A DNA stretch of 64,000 nucleotides from Delphinapterus leucas (taxonomy: Eukaryota > Chordata > Mammalia > Artiodactyla > Monodontidae): the NCBI RefSeq assembly GCF_002288925.2, contig NW_022098043.1, positions 3,828,263 through 3,892,262 on the forward strand, read 5' to 3'. Shown one piece after another: positions 1-11,020 of this stretch; the first letter of the stretch is position 1; every line of letters begins with the position of its first letter. The notes under the pieces were generated by a model. It saw only the letters and a program-made list of their open reading frames with translations. It did not search any database and was not told the DNA's origin. A program made the translations under genes and the position numbers.

Positions 1-434
1 TGCTGGGCCCCAGATCCCACCACGTGGTGTATGGGATGCAGGGATCTGGGTATGAGCCCCTTGGGAACGCTGTGGCACTGCTGGAGCCTGGTGTCTGTGG
101 GGAACAGTCTACACACATCGATGGAGCCCCAGGACAATCAGAGTCAGCTCCCAGGCAGGCCCAGAGATGGGTGCAGAGAGGCGAGGTGGCTCAGGCTGCG
201 GTACCCACAGCACGACTATCATGAGAACCCCAGTGCCGCTCATCTTCAGAAAGCTGGGCCTCCACATCCACTGCCCACTGTGAGTCCCCTGGGACTGGCC
301 CGGCCCAGACTCCTGAGAGGACAATGGCCAGGGGTAGAGGAAAGAGCCCTGGGCTGGGTGTTGGGGGCCTGGGCGCCACTGCCTTGCCTCCCCTCTCTGG
401 GCCATCTGTAAAATGGGAGTAAAATAAATTCAGA

Positions 435-545
435 AAGGTATTTGACAAATGAGGAAACTGACGATCAGAGAGGGGAGGGACTGACCCCTCAGGACCCACG
501 AAGAATGCACACACGTGCAAGGCGGTGAGCCAGCACTCAGACACC
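435..545 (-). repeat. MIR fragment
   Basis: 'gaggaaactgacgatcagag' and the following bases match the minus strand of the MIR core. A short plus-strand MIR-like piece (ctgtaaaatgggagtaaaat) sits just before it at about 385-430. Nothing else was recognised in 1-715. Confidence 0.45.
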
Positions 546-714
546 TGCCACGCTGAGGTCACTGGCTGGGCCACCAGCAGCATCAATCCACAGAGAGGAG
601 CCCGGCCGTGGGTGGTAACACGGAGCTGTTGCCTGCTGAGCCCTGATTCCCTCAGCCCCTACACCAGAGAGGCTACACCTTAAGAATGGAGAGGGAGGAA
701 TGAAGCACTGACAC

Positions 715-1245
715 CTGCTACCACATAGACGGACATTGAAGCCATTATGCTAAGTGAAAAAAGCCAGACACAGAAGGCCACGTGGTGTGTGATTCCATTT
801 ATAGGGACTGTCCAGAACCGGCAAATCCATAGAGACAGAACATAGATCAGTGGTTGGCTAAGGGGCGGGGCTGGTCGCGAAGGATGGGGTTGAGGTGTTT
901 CACGGAAGGGAATGTCCTTTTGGCTGATGGAATGTTTTCAATTTGATTGTAATACTGGTTGTACAACCCTGTGACTGGACTCAAAACCACTAACATGTAC
1001 GCTTTAAATGGGTGAATTGTATGTTATGTGAATCATGTCTCAATACAGCTATCATTTTAAAATGAGGGGGATTTACCCTGGGATGATAAAGAAGTTCTGG
1101 AGATGGACAGTAGTGGTGGTTGCACGACACTGTGAATGTACTTAATGCCACTGAGCTGTACCCTTAAAAATGGATAAGACGGTAGATTCTATGTTATGTA
1201 TATTTTACCACAATTTCTTAAAAATAAAAAATTTCATTTTAAAAA
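715..1245 (+). mobile_element. Old L1 (L1M-type) 3' end fragments
   Basis: 'atgctaagtgaaaaaagcca', 'gattccatttatagggactg' and 'atagagacagaacatagatc' are the usual L1M 3' end. A second piece from about 1075 ('gtgaatgtacttaatgccac' ... 'tattttaccacaatttctta') is another L1M 3' UTR segment. Heavily diverged; no coding capacity. Confidence 0.7.
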
Positions 1246-1361
1246 GATGGAGGGGGGAAGTATCCCAGGAGAAGACCATGGAACCCCAAATACTCTAAGA
1301 TACTAGACTCAGGACACCAGGAAAGAACCAGCATCCCTGCTGCCAGCCCCCCATGCGGGGT

Positions 1362-1408
1362 AACACACACACGCGCGCGCGTGCGTGCACGCACACACAC
1401 ACATACGC
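1362..1408. repeat. Alternating purine-pyrimidine simple repeat (AC/CG)n
   Basis: An uninterrupted run of CA, CG and TG steps. No gene was recognised in 1250-2980, apart from a MIR core at about 1730-1855. Confidence 0.9.
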
Positions 1409-1729
1409 ACTACTTTCCAAGTCCCATAAGCCTGGTGGCTGGGGACAAAGGAAGGAAAAGCTTTGAATTGCCTCTGAGACTGGGATTTCAAACAGATGGC
1501 CTTGTAATAACAAAGTGACCACAGCACCCTGGGATCTGCCACTGCACAGCTGGGGCCAGAGATTGGAGAAAAATGAAACCGTTTCCTGTGAAGCCCCCTG
1601 TATGCCGAGAGCTCCACAAACTGCTACAGATGCTCGATGTCAGCTCTCCAAGGAGCATAAAATACTTGAAGGCAGGGACCGCTGGATGTGCCCGGCTCCT
1701 CAGTCAACATCTGATGAAAGAAGAGTCTC

Positions 1730-1855
1730 CCCCATGAGACAGAGAAAAAACTGAGGCCCCGGGAGGCCACGGCCCTACCCAGGGCCACACAACCAGGTAG
1801 AGGTGGAGGCGGGGACTGGGACCCAGAGTCCCAACTCCCTGGCCCAGGCCGGCAC
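1730..1855 (-). repeat. MIR
   Basis: 'aaaaactgaggccccgggag' followed by a 'cccagggccacacaaccagg' core, then the 'ggactgggacccagag' segment. Confidence 0.6.
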
Positions 1856-2984
1856 TGGGCAGGACTGGATTCCACCCAGAGCCCCTCCTCCAGCTGTGCA
1901 CATCTGTAGGCCACCGTGGGATGAGGCAATTGCCCAGGAACCTGGCCAAGGATGCAAACATCCAGGACAGAACAACCGGAGGCGTTTCCAAGGGGTGGGG
2001 TCGGCAGCCCAGGGCCAAGCCTTGGCCCCCACAGAGCTGCCCCCTCCTGCCTGGCTCTGGGAGCTGCATTCCTAAGGCCACACTTCCCCTGTCATCCCAA
2101 TTCCTCCTGGCTGGGAGGCAAGAGTCCTAGGATATTGTCTTGGACAGCTACCCCCTGGGGGATGAACTCTGCAGGCCCCTGCCCCTCTCTGGGTCTCAAT
2201 TCCCCTTCAGTGTGACCAGGTTCCATCCAGCTCTGCTGGTCTTGCTCCTCCAAACTGCACGGCTCTCGCTGACATGGACTTCTTAGAACCCTCAGCCCTG
2301 CCTTCAGGTGCCCCTAGTCTGAAGGAAGAGACACTCCTCCCTTAGAAGCCCCAGTCGGAAATGGGGGACATAGCCCTGCACACAGGACCTCCTGATATGT
2401 TGGAAGAGATAACACTCCACTCGCAGGAGCCTCGTCTAAGCGGGGAGACTCCCTGCCCCGACTCAGGTTCAGAAACTCCTGGTCTGATGGGGGAGACCTG
2501 GGCCACCAGCAGGAGGCTCCTGGGTCAGTGCTTGGGTTTTGGCTGGCTTCTCTCTCCCTTTCAGATGCCTTCTCCTCTTCCTAGTTGTGGGGCGAGGGGG
2601 CTCACACCTCTGTTTCTCAGAACCCAGTATCTCTGTTTACATAGCAGTGGGCACCACCTCAGGCTGTTGGCTGCAGCCAGCTTCGTGACAGACGGCCCAT
2701 GTGCTGAGGCCCACCAGAAAGCACACGTTCCTGACACACCGTTTGCTTTTGGTGGCTCAGCTGTGTCTGCCACCGTCCCCAGGATGGTGCCCCCTTGGCC
2801 CAGGCAGGCCAACAGCAGTAGCATCTAGAATTAAGCAGTGCTCAGACTGGACAGGTTCCTTCCACCTCTGTGACGCCCCATTTAGGGCAACCCCTCCAGA
2901 AGCCTGGCTCTGAGGCGTCCAGGCTGGTCTTCACAGTACCCCAAAAGTCTGGGGTTATTACTGATAAAGAAGCTCAGAGCTTGT

Positions 2985-3112
2985 TTCCCTAACTGTAAAG
3001 TGAGGTTGATAGAAGCAATGCCGCTCAGAAAATAATTGTGAAGATTAAGAGATAATTCAGGCAAAACGTTAGCACAGTGCCTAGCCAAGGTGAATATTTG
3101 CCGTTTTTATGA
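2985..3112 (+). repeat. MIR 3' half
   Basis: 'taactgtaaagtgaggttga' ... 'tagcacagtgcctagccaag' follows the 3' half of the MIR consensus. The flanking 3115-4380 holds AT-rich DNA (3740-4090) and no recognised gene or repeat. Confidence 0.6.
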
Positions 3113-4379
3113 TTTTGTTTTTTCTCCTGCTCAGCATTCAAACCCCTTTCTTGTTTGGGGGACTCCCCTGTGGGGTGAATCTTAGAGGAAGGCGGCTCTG
3201 CCCTCCCATTGCACAGGCTGACATGCCCCCGGGTCAGTAGGACCAGGCACGTGACCAGACTCCACCTGTCAATCAGGAGCCCACCCTGAATTCAGGGACC
3301 ACTACGGTGCTACAGAGGACAGTCGGGGCGGGGGTCATTCCTGGGGACCAGAGGCCGTGCCCAGGCCGTGATGCCCAGCGAAGGCGGCCCTGGCAGCAGC
3401 ACCAGAACCACACACCGCCCACACGGGCCCCTTGCCTGTGTCCTGAGCTGCCAGCCTCCTTCACATCCGCCCTCTCCCTGAGCCTCGCTCTCAGTCGATT
3501 CTGTGAGCTCCTTGGTATCCTTCCAATAAATTCCTGTTCTGCTTAAATTAATGACCGTCAGTTTCCATTGTTTTCAACCAAGAAACTTGACTGGTTTGGA
3601 AATTGGTCTGACCGGGTGGGTTTCAGACAAGACACCCTCAGGGAAGGGAAGGAAATAATCATCTATTCTAGTTGGGGCTGAAGGTGGCCAAAATCCAGTT
3701 AGTATCCAGGATGAGAATCTAGCAGCCTGTGGTATGTAGTGGTGAAACAGCTAATTAAGTTAAATTAATTAATTAAATTATGGCATGTGGCCATCTGGAA
3801 AAAAGTGCCATTGAATGCAAAGCTGTGAGGGCCTCAGTGGCCATGGCCATTGAACACAAAAATGGCATGATTTCAAAGATGGGGTGGCTGCTTCTATGAC
3901 ACTAGAAAAGAAATTTCATAATTCTATGACACAATTAAAAGAAAAAAATAACAAACTTCAATACCTAAATTCTTGACTCAAGGCATAAACTAGAGCCTAG
4001 GAACTTTCTATAACTGGACTAAAAGTTCTCTTATCTTTTACTGCAGTAGGATTAAGTTTGTGGAAAACCAAATGCAAAGCATGATCCTTTGCATTGTCAA
4101 ACTACAGTGGCAGCTGAGTTCACCGCCTCTTCTTCCTCTGCCCGCTGCATTCATGCTGGTGGTTCCTTGAGGCTGACCCTGGGTCCTCTTCTCTTCTTAC
4201 TCTGCATCCCCACAGCATATGGGATGCATTTGGCTGCAAGCAACAGAAAACTCTGCGACAGTGGAGGTCCAGGGAAGGCAGACTCTTGGAATGCACAGCT
4301 CCCAGCAACTCCCAGTGCTGTCAGAGGTGCCCATGCTCTTCTCTCTCAGTTCTGCCCTCCTCCGGGTTGACTACATCCA

Positions 4380-4580
4380 GCGGTACTGGAGCTGGTTCAT
4401 GCTGGCTTGCAAGAGGTGACTGTGTGTAACCTAACTCTGTGTTCAGTGGCATCATGTTGGCAGTTTGAAATTGGCTATGGAGGAGATACTTACACCATGG
4501 AAATCAGCAAGCGCTACAAATCAGGGCTTTTTTTTTTTTTTTTCAGTTGGAGAGGAAAAAACACCAGCACATCACTGGCT
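4380..4580 (+). repeat. Unnamed interspersed repeat, copy A
   Basis: 'ctctgtgttcagtg' ... 'tttgaaattggctatggagg' ... 'acaccatgg' ... 'cagggctttttttt' is shared, with divergence, with 57187-57395 in this window. I could not name the family. Confidence 0.6.
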
Positions 4581-4644
4581 TTATCCTAGCTCTCATTCCC
4601 TAAGGGGTGGCAATGGAGCCACCTGCTTGTGTAGGTTCTCAGGC

Positions 4645-4743
4645 GGGAGAGGAAGAGGGAGAGTGTGAGGAGACAGGGAGGGAAAGGGGAGGAGGAGGGG
4701 GGAGATGGGAGAGGCAGGGGGAGGGAGGTGGGGAGAGGGAGAA
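4645..4743. repeat. Purine-rich GA tract
   Basis: About 100 bases almost wholly G and A on the plus strand, with few pyrimidine breaks. Confidence 0.85.
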
Positions 4744-5114
4744 CCTCCCCTGACTCTGGAATCAGGCCGGCTCTCCAGCCTCACTGAGATCCAGAAGCAG
4801 GGGAATGCCAGGACCATGCTTGGCTGAGTCTCACCAGACCCCCTCTGGAGCTGGGGTGTGGGATCAGCTGCCAGGAAGAGCAAGGGCTCTGTTGGGGGGA
4901 GATCTCTGAACAAACTGGGTCCTTCAGGGAATGAGGAAAGAGGAAGTGGAGGTGATGGGTGGCAGCAGTGCCCACCATTCTCTCTTGAGATGCCCACCCA
5001 CACCCGTGGCTTCACTGATGACCATCAGAGCTAGACCCCCGCCCAGACATGTGTAACTGACCACCCCTGAACATCCCACCTTGGAGGAGAAGAAGAAGAA
5101 TCCTAAGAGCTAGT

Positions 5115-5345
5115 GCACATAGCACTGACCATGTACCAGCCGCTGGTCCAATGCTGTCCGTGAATCGGCTCATCTAACTACACAAGAGCCCTAGGAGACG
5201 GGTTCCGCTGTGGATCTCATTCACAGGTGAGGAAAATGAGGCTCCGAGGGGTGGGGTAACTTGCTAAAGCCCACAGATGTGGCGCTGGGATGGGGAACCA
5301 GCCACCTGGATCCAGGTCCTTACTCTGAACCTCCACTCTTCCCTG
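5115..5345 (-). repeat. MIR
   Basis: 'atagcactgaccatgtacca' ... 'ggtgaggaaaatgaggctcc' ... 'ggggtaacttgctaaagccc'. The next stretch, about 5495-5640, resembles an L2 3' tail in plus orientation. 5650-6420 holds nothing recognised except the AT-rich repeat at 5864-5890. Confidence 0.6.
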
Positions 5346-5863
5346 CCTCCCACAGGAGCCTCCCCCAAGCCTGCTCGAAGCTCTCCTCCTCCTCGTCGTA
5401 ACCGCAACTCAATGTTCAGGTGTCACCGCAGGCAGGCATCAATGTTCTAGAAAGATTTCCACCCCCAGCCCAGGTGAGACACCCGTCTATGGCTGCTGCA
5501 GTGAACTCTGCCCCCCGGGGGGCACTGGGCACTGCAACTGTCTGGCTTCTTGTCTATTTCCCTTGAGGGCAAGAAATGGGTCCTACTCATCTCCACAGGC
5601 CCAGTGTCCTCAGGCCAGGAGCCGGCACACAGAATGGGTGGGTGAGAGCCCGGCCCCAGGCCCTCAGCTCCCTTCTCCCCACTGCCAGATCCCTGGGCCC
5701 TGGTGGTCCCGGAACATGCACACCCCTATCCGCAACCTTCCAGGCAAATGTCCTGGCAGCGCCTGCGCCACTCCACCGCCCAGCTGGGTCTACTGCATAC
5801 ACGCAGCACAGATTTGCTTACCTCTGCTTCTCAGCCTCCTTCCTGTTTTACTCTTTTATTAAG

Positions 5864-5890
5864 ATTCTAATTAAATAATTCTAATTAAAT
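5864..5890. repeat. Two tandem copies of attctaattaaat
   Basis: Exact 13-base copies at 5864-5876 and 5878-5890, each with a TAATTA core. Confidence 0.9.
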
Positions 5891-6421
5891 GTAATGAGCT
5901 GAATCGACAAACTTATTGCAATAAAGCTGCAGCATCTCCCGATCTTTCCTGGGCAGTGGAATTGACATGGCGTTGGGCCTTTTCTGCCTGGGGGTGACTC
6001 AGCAGGGCTGGGCCTGAATGCCATGCTCACAGGACATTGCCATGGGCCTGAGCCACCCCTGAGTGAGGCACCCTTCAGCCATGCTTTAGGCAGAAGTCAG
6101 TCTGCTCTTAGAGCCCAAACACTGGCCTGGCCACACTGGCCCGCTTCCGGTCTGTGCCTCAGGCCAGCCTGATGCCTCCACCTGACAACACATGGCCTCC
6201 TCCACACCAGGAGGGGCAGGCAAAGGCTCCAGACTTATAACTGGGGTTTGCTAAACACGTGGTTGTCCGCCTCTCCCTTCAGCCCTGCTCTCTGAAGAGG
6301 AAGAAAGGCCTGGACCTGAGGTCCGACCCCTGCCCTTCCATGTGGCCTTAGTCAAGGTCCATCCCCTCTCTGGGCCCCACCCCAGTTTCCACCAAATGTC
6401 GGGCTGACAGGGTGTGTTGAG

Positions 6422-6622
6422 TGAGGCCTGGCCTCAAATCCTGGCCCTGCCTCTTCTTGGCTGTGTTTCCTGAGGCAAGTCACGTTGTCTCTCTGAGCCC
6501 CAGTTTCCTCACCTGTAAAATGGGACCAACATCACCTACTCTGCAGAGAGCTGTTGTAAAGTTACCTTAAAACAAAAATTAGGCACAGACTAAGTGCTTG
6601 ATAAGTTATAACCATGAATCAT
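6422..6622 (+). repeat. MIR
   Basis: 'cctcaaatcctggccctgcc' ... 'ccccagtttcctcacctgta' ... 'aggcacagactaagtgcttg' spans nearly the full MIR. Confidence 0.75.
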
Positions 6623-6929
6623 CCTAATCCATCTCCCCTTCGCCACAGCAACCCTAGGGGGCTGAGAGAGGATCCAGGTCAGGGGAGCTGAAGTGGGGAG
6701 GCAGAACTTTTAGAATCTTCCCAAACCTGGCCCATCTTCCTTCCCACTCTGCCTTAGACCAGACCCACCAGCCAGCAATGGGGACACAGTGCCCTGGGGA
6801 CCCCAGGCAGGACTTTATACCCTCCACTCACAGGCCCTGCCTAGGCAACAGCCCCGTCATAGCAGTCTCTGAGCTTCTACCCACACCTGACCTCACTGTA
6901 CCTTTAGACCACCCTTCAGGGAAGGCAGA

Positions 6930-7075
6930 GTTTGGTTCACGGTCCCATTTCACAGACAGAGAAACTGAGGCTCAGAGAGGGGGGTGGTGACAAACTCAAG
7001 TCAATCAGGCAGCGGTGGAGTCAGGACTTGAACCTGGCTCTCTGGCTCTGACACCAGGGAGCCACTAGCTGCCAC
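6930..7075 (-). repeat. MIR
   Basis: 'gagaaactgaggctcagaga' ... 'aggacttgaacctggctctc'. Confidence 0.75.
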
Positions 7076-7297
7076 CTCCCCCTGCAAGTGCCAGGTGGCT
7101 GGGGATACTCTGTGTGTCCTAGTGACCCAGGCCGTGAGACCCAATAGCCCTGGAGGCAGGCGGGGCAGGGTGACTGCCCCAGAGTTCAGAGGAGGATGGG
7201 GAAAGGCTGCAGAGCAAAGCTGAAGGGCCGGGCCCCCGTTCCTGGGCTGCCCCAGGCTTACCTGGTCACCTGGCCTCCAGCCTCAGGCTCTGTTCCT

Positions 7298-7432
7298 CGG
7301 CAGAGTAGCACTGACTTTGGGGTCAGGAGGACCCTGGTTTGGTCCTGGCACTGTGTTCACCTGTTGTGTGATGGGCTGATGACCTCACCTCTCTGAACCT
7401 TGCTCTCTTCACAGCGTCAATGGGGTGCATGC
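7298..7432 (+). repeat. MIR
   Basis: 'agtagcactgactttggggt' ... 'tgtgtgatgggctgatgacc' ... 'tctctgaaccttgctctctt'. Confidence 0.6.
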
Positions 7433-7517
7433 TTGTATCCCCAGAAAAAAATGGTGGGCATTATGGATCTTATGTCACAGGCCTGTTTTAGTTTCCTGGG
7501 GCTGCTGTAACAAGGAA

Positions 7518-8336
7518 CATGTATCCCCCGCTTTTCAAAAGTATGCTTTATGCCACTTCACGTTTACGAAAGACCTATGTTAGTTCCTGTTTTCCCTAAC
7601 TGAAAGACATCCAAAGAGGATTTTCGGGGACTTCCCTGGTGGTCCAGTGGTAAAGAGTCCGCCTTCCAATGCAGGGGACATGGGTTCGATCCCTGGTCAG
7701 GGAACTAAGACCCCACATGCCACAGGGTAACTAAGCCCGTGCACTACAACCACTGAGCTTGTGCGCCTCAACCAGAGAGCCTGTGTGCTGCAAACTACAG
7801 ATCCCACGCGCCCTGGAGCCCCCGTGCCACAACTAGAGAGAGAATACCCGCACGCCACAACTAGAGAGAAGCCCGACCACCGCAACAAGAAAAAGCCCCT
7901 GTGCCACAGCAAAGAGCCTGCGCCACAACGAAAGATCCCGCATGTCTCAACGAAGACCCTGAGTGCCGCAACTAAGTCCTGACGCAGCCAAAAAAGATGA
8001 ATAAAATAAATAAAGAGGGTTTTAGCATTTACGAAAAAGCGAGAATAGCGTTCAGCGTTTGTTTTGCAGCAGCAGCCGTCATAGACGCAGCGTGCACCCC
8101 AAGGGGTGAGGGTGGCACCGCCAAGCTCCTTTCCAGGAAACTACCCTCAGCATCTCAGCATCAAAGCAGCTCAAGCCACTTTAGCTTTGAACTGTGTCTG
8201 AGAGCATCTGTGCTTTAACTGGATTTATGTTCTGCATCCGTTAGTAAGATGTGCTCTAAGTAACTGCTTCTTCGCTTTATACCATTTCAGCTTACAAAAG
8301 GTTTCATAGGAACTCTGGGATTGTGCGGAAACCTAT
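7518..8336 (+). mobile_element. Unidentified element inserted in the LTR-like repeat
   Basis: Begins near 'cccccgcttttcaaaagtat' and ends near 'gtgcggaaacctat'. Its two ends share a direct motif: 'gctttatgccacttcacgtt' at about 7547 and 'gctttataccatttcagctt' at about 8274. It is itself interrupted by a SINE at about 7625-8011. Family not recognised. Confidence 0.5.
7625..8011 (+). mobile_element. tRNA-derived SINE, long CHR type
   Basis: tRNA-like head 'cttccctggtggtccagtgg', box B-like 'gggttcgatccctggtcagg', then a long tail of 'ccacaactagagag'-type repeats and an A-rich end. Flanked by near-exact target duplications aaagagg[a/g]tttt at 7613-7624 and 8012-8023. Confidence 0.85.
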
Positions 8337-8761
8337 ACCGCAAAGTGGGTGGCTTAGAACAACAGAAATGTATTGTCTCACAGTTCTGGAGGCCGGAAGA
8401 CCAAAGTCAAAGCGTCAGCAGGGCCGTGTCCCCCCCTTCACCTGTAGGGGAAGCTCCTGCTTCGCCTCTTCCAGCTTCTGATTGCCCCAGATGTTCCTTG
8501 GCTTGTGGCAGCATAACCCTGGCCTTCACATGGCCTTCTTCCTGTGTCTCTTCACAGAGCCTTCGCTCTGCGCCTGGCTGGCCCTGTGTCCAATTTCCCC
8601 TTTTTATAAGGACACCACCCTGATAACCTTGTTTTAATTGATCACCTCTGTAAAGACCCTGTTTCCAAATAAGGTCACATTCTGACGTCCTGGGGGTTTG
8701 GACAAGTCTTTTGGGGAGGACACAGTCAACTTAGGCTGCAAGCTCTTTTGCACACATCTGA

Positions 8762-8925
8762 TCCTTATAGGCAGGCCAGAAATGAGTGTCCTCACTGTAC
8801 AGATGAGGAAAAATGGAGCTCAGGGAGGGGAGGTGACTAGTACAAGGTCACACAGTGAATGAGTCACAGAGTCAGGGTCTGAACTTCAGTCTCCCGAGTC
8901 TGGTGCTTTTCCACTGCCCTCTTTA
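8762..8925 (-). repeat. MIR
   Basis: 'acagatgaggaaaaatggag' ... 'caaggtcacacagtgaatga' ... 'ggtctgaacttcagtctccc'. Confidence 0.7.
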
Positions 8926-9052
8926 AAATTTAAAAGGAGAAAAGAGAGTCCAGAGCTATCCTTTGGGGGTCAAGAATTTGATAGCCGTGTGGCATCAGTA
9001 ATAACAACCACCACTGACCAAACTCCTACCAGAAGTCAGGCACTCGGCTTTA

Positions 9053-9257
9053 GGGCTTCCCTGGTGGCGCAGTGGTTGAGAGCCTGCCTGCCGATGCAGG
9101 GGACATGGGTTCGTGCCCCGGTCCGGGAAGATCCCACATGCCGCGGAGTGGCTGGACCCGCGAGCCATGGCCGCTGAGAATGCGCGTCTGGAGCCTGTGC
9201 TCCGCAACGGTAGAGGCCACAACAGTGAGAGGCCCGCGTACCGGAAAAAAAAAAAAA
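9053..9257 (+). mobile_element. Young tRNA-derived SINE
   Basis: 'ggcttccctggtggcgcagt' head, 'gggttcgtgccccggtccgg' box B-like core, body ending 'gaggcccgcgtaccgg' and an A-tail. A perfect 20-base target duplication lies at 9033-9052 and 9258-9277. Confidence 0.95.
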
Positions 9258-9317
9258 AAGTCAGGCACTCGGCTTTATATTCACTGTGTCACGCTGCTAC
9301 TTTTGAAGTCACACTGC

Positions 9318-9668
9318 CTATTTCAAAGCCAGGCTCTCCCATTCCCCCTGAGTGACACTGGGCCAGTAACTTCACCTCTCTGGGCCTCAGTTTCTTCTTC
9401 AGTAAAATGGGGACAGCATCCACTCTAGAGAGTCATGGTGAGGATTTAATGAGGTGATTCATGCAAAGCCCTTAGCACAGGGCCTGGCACATAGTAAGTT
9501 CTCATTTAATCCTCATAATGACATCATGAGGTAGGTCCACACTCTACAGAATGGAAACCAAGCCATCATTTGACCATGGTTATGAACTAGTTACTATGTC
9601 TAGTAAGTGACAGAAGTGGGATTTGAACCCAGGTCCCTCTGACTCCTAATTCTGTGCTCTTTCCACAG
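9318..9668. repeat. Two MIRs in opposite orientation
   Basis: Plus copy about 9318-9512 ('gcctcagtttcttcttcagt' ... 'gcctggcacatagtaagttc'), then minus copy about 9513-9668 ('gtgggatttgaacccaggtc'). 9670-10590 holds no recognised element apart from a CA-rich patch near 10080-10150. Confidence 0.75.
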
Positions 9669-10589
9669 TGCTGAAGTCCTGGCTTCTCCTGAAGGCCTCC
9701 AGGCTTAGGAATCTGACTCTTCCTGAGGGCTGGCAGGGCCCAAACTTCAGACAGTCTTCCTAACTGGGTGGTGAAAGCCCTGGTCCAACTTGGTCCCTGG
9801 GAAGGGAGGGGGCCTCTGGGTTTAAAACACTGCCAATGCGGGAACCAGGGGCTGGGCATCCTCCCTACTTCAGCTGTCAGATAACCCCACGGGACAGACC
9901 TTCAACCCAAGTCCCCAAGAAGCATATGCCAACCCCCCTGGGTCCCAGGGGCATCTGTTCTGATTTGCTGTAAAAATTAGAGCTGAGCTCTGCAGAACGT
10001 CAAGGAAGCAGGGGAACTAGATAGTAGTGAAGGGGCCAAAATCAAAGACATTCCCCATTGCTGCCCCCTACAGACAAGCAGGCACCCACACATGCACAAA
10101 GAAATACACAGGCTTGCTCCCCACCAGACCAGGCGTCCACATACTCACGTTCAGATACGCACGCCTGCAGCACAACACAGATCACAGAGCTGACACATGC
10201 TCACTTCCAGAGGAATGACACACGTGCCCGGGGACACTCGCGCCACAGCCGGACGCCGGCAGGGACCTGGAGACACCAGCCCTCCACATGACACAAGGAT
10301 GCACAAGCCTGGGACCCAGACTCACAGACTCAGGGACGCCTCAAACCCAGGCCTCCGTCGGAAACAGAGGAGGAAGTGCATCCCGTTGTCAAGCTCCCAC
10401 CCACCCCTTTTCTAGCCCTGAGCCCGCTTTCTCTTGGGCCTGACCCTGGACGACTGCCCCAGCCCCCGGGGGTCTCTGCAGCCTCTGTGATCTTGTCTCT
10501 CTCTGCACAGACCTCCCACTCCATCTCAAGGAAGTCAGAAGCCCCCGCCCCTGCCCCAGGTCCCCGGTGCCCACCTGCTCTCTGACCTC

Positions 10590-11020
10590 ATCTCCCAGCT
10601 CTCTCCTTCCGGCCACACTGACCTCCTCGCCCCTTCTGTTCTCTCACATCTCACTCTCCCCCCTGCCTGGGGCGGGGCCGAGGAGGGGGTACACTTGCTG
10701 TGTCTTCTGTCTCAAGTGCTCTTTCCTCCCACTTTCGTTAGGTCCTTTGCTCAAACCTCCCTGACCTCCCACCCCTGTATAAAGCAGCACTGCCCGCCTC
10801 CCCCTCTATCCCCAGCCCTGGCTTTTTTTTTTTTTCTTCCTAGTACTGAGCACCACACAGATTACTTCTACGTTTTTGGGGAGCGGGGAGGGTCAGTATC
10901 CCCCTCCCCCAGTGGAATGCAACTCCGTGGGATGGGATCTTCGTTGTTTTGTTTGTTGCCATGCTCCAAGCACCCGGCACCCAGCCTGGTGTGTATGGTT
11001 GGTGCTCAGTCAATGGGTGC
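10590..11020 (+). repeat. L2 3' region
   Basis: 'aagtgctctttcctcccact' ... 'cctttgctcaaacctccctg' ... 'ttggtgctcagtcaatgggt' follows L2 order, with a T-run at 10824-10835. 11020-11740 shows a weak MIR-like piece near 11095 and nothing else. Confidence 0.6.

Larger units (their letters stand above)
7485..8740 (+). mobile_element. LTR-like element split by a nested insertion
   Basis: 'gttttagtttcctggggctg' at the left and 'gtgggtggcttagaacaaca' ... 'tccaaataaggtcacattct' at the right belong to one mammalian LTR-like repeat (probably ERVL-MaLR or similar; name not certain). The two parts are separated by about 820 bp, from about 7518 to 8336. Confidence 0.65.

Noticed and set aside
7062..7075. 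Second CTCF-like match on the minus strand
   Set aside because: It misses the consensus at two positions and lies inside a MIR, so support is weak.
9050..9268. SINE tRNA-like heads (here and at 19086, 27273, 28417) as possible tRNA genes
   Set aside because: They keep box A and box B-like sequence but do not fold as a tRNA, and continue into a SINE body with A-tail and target duplications.
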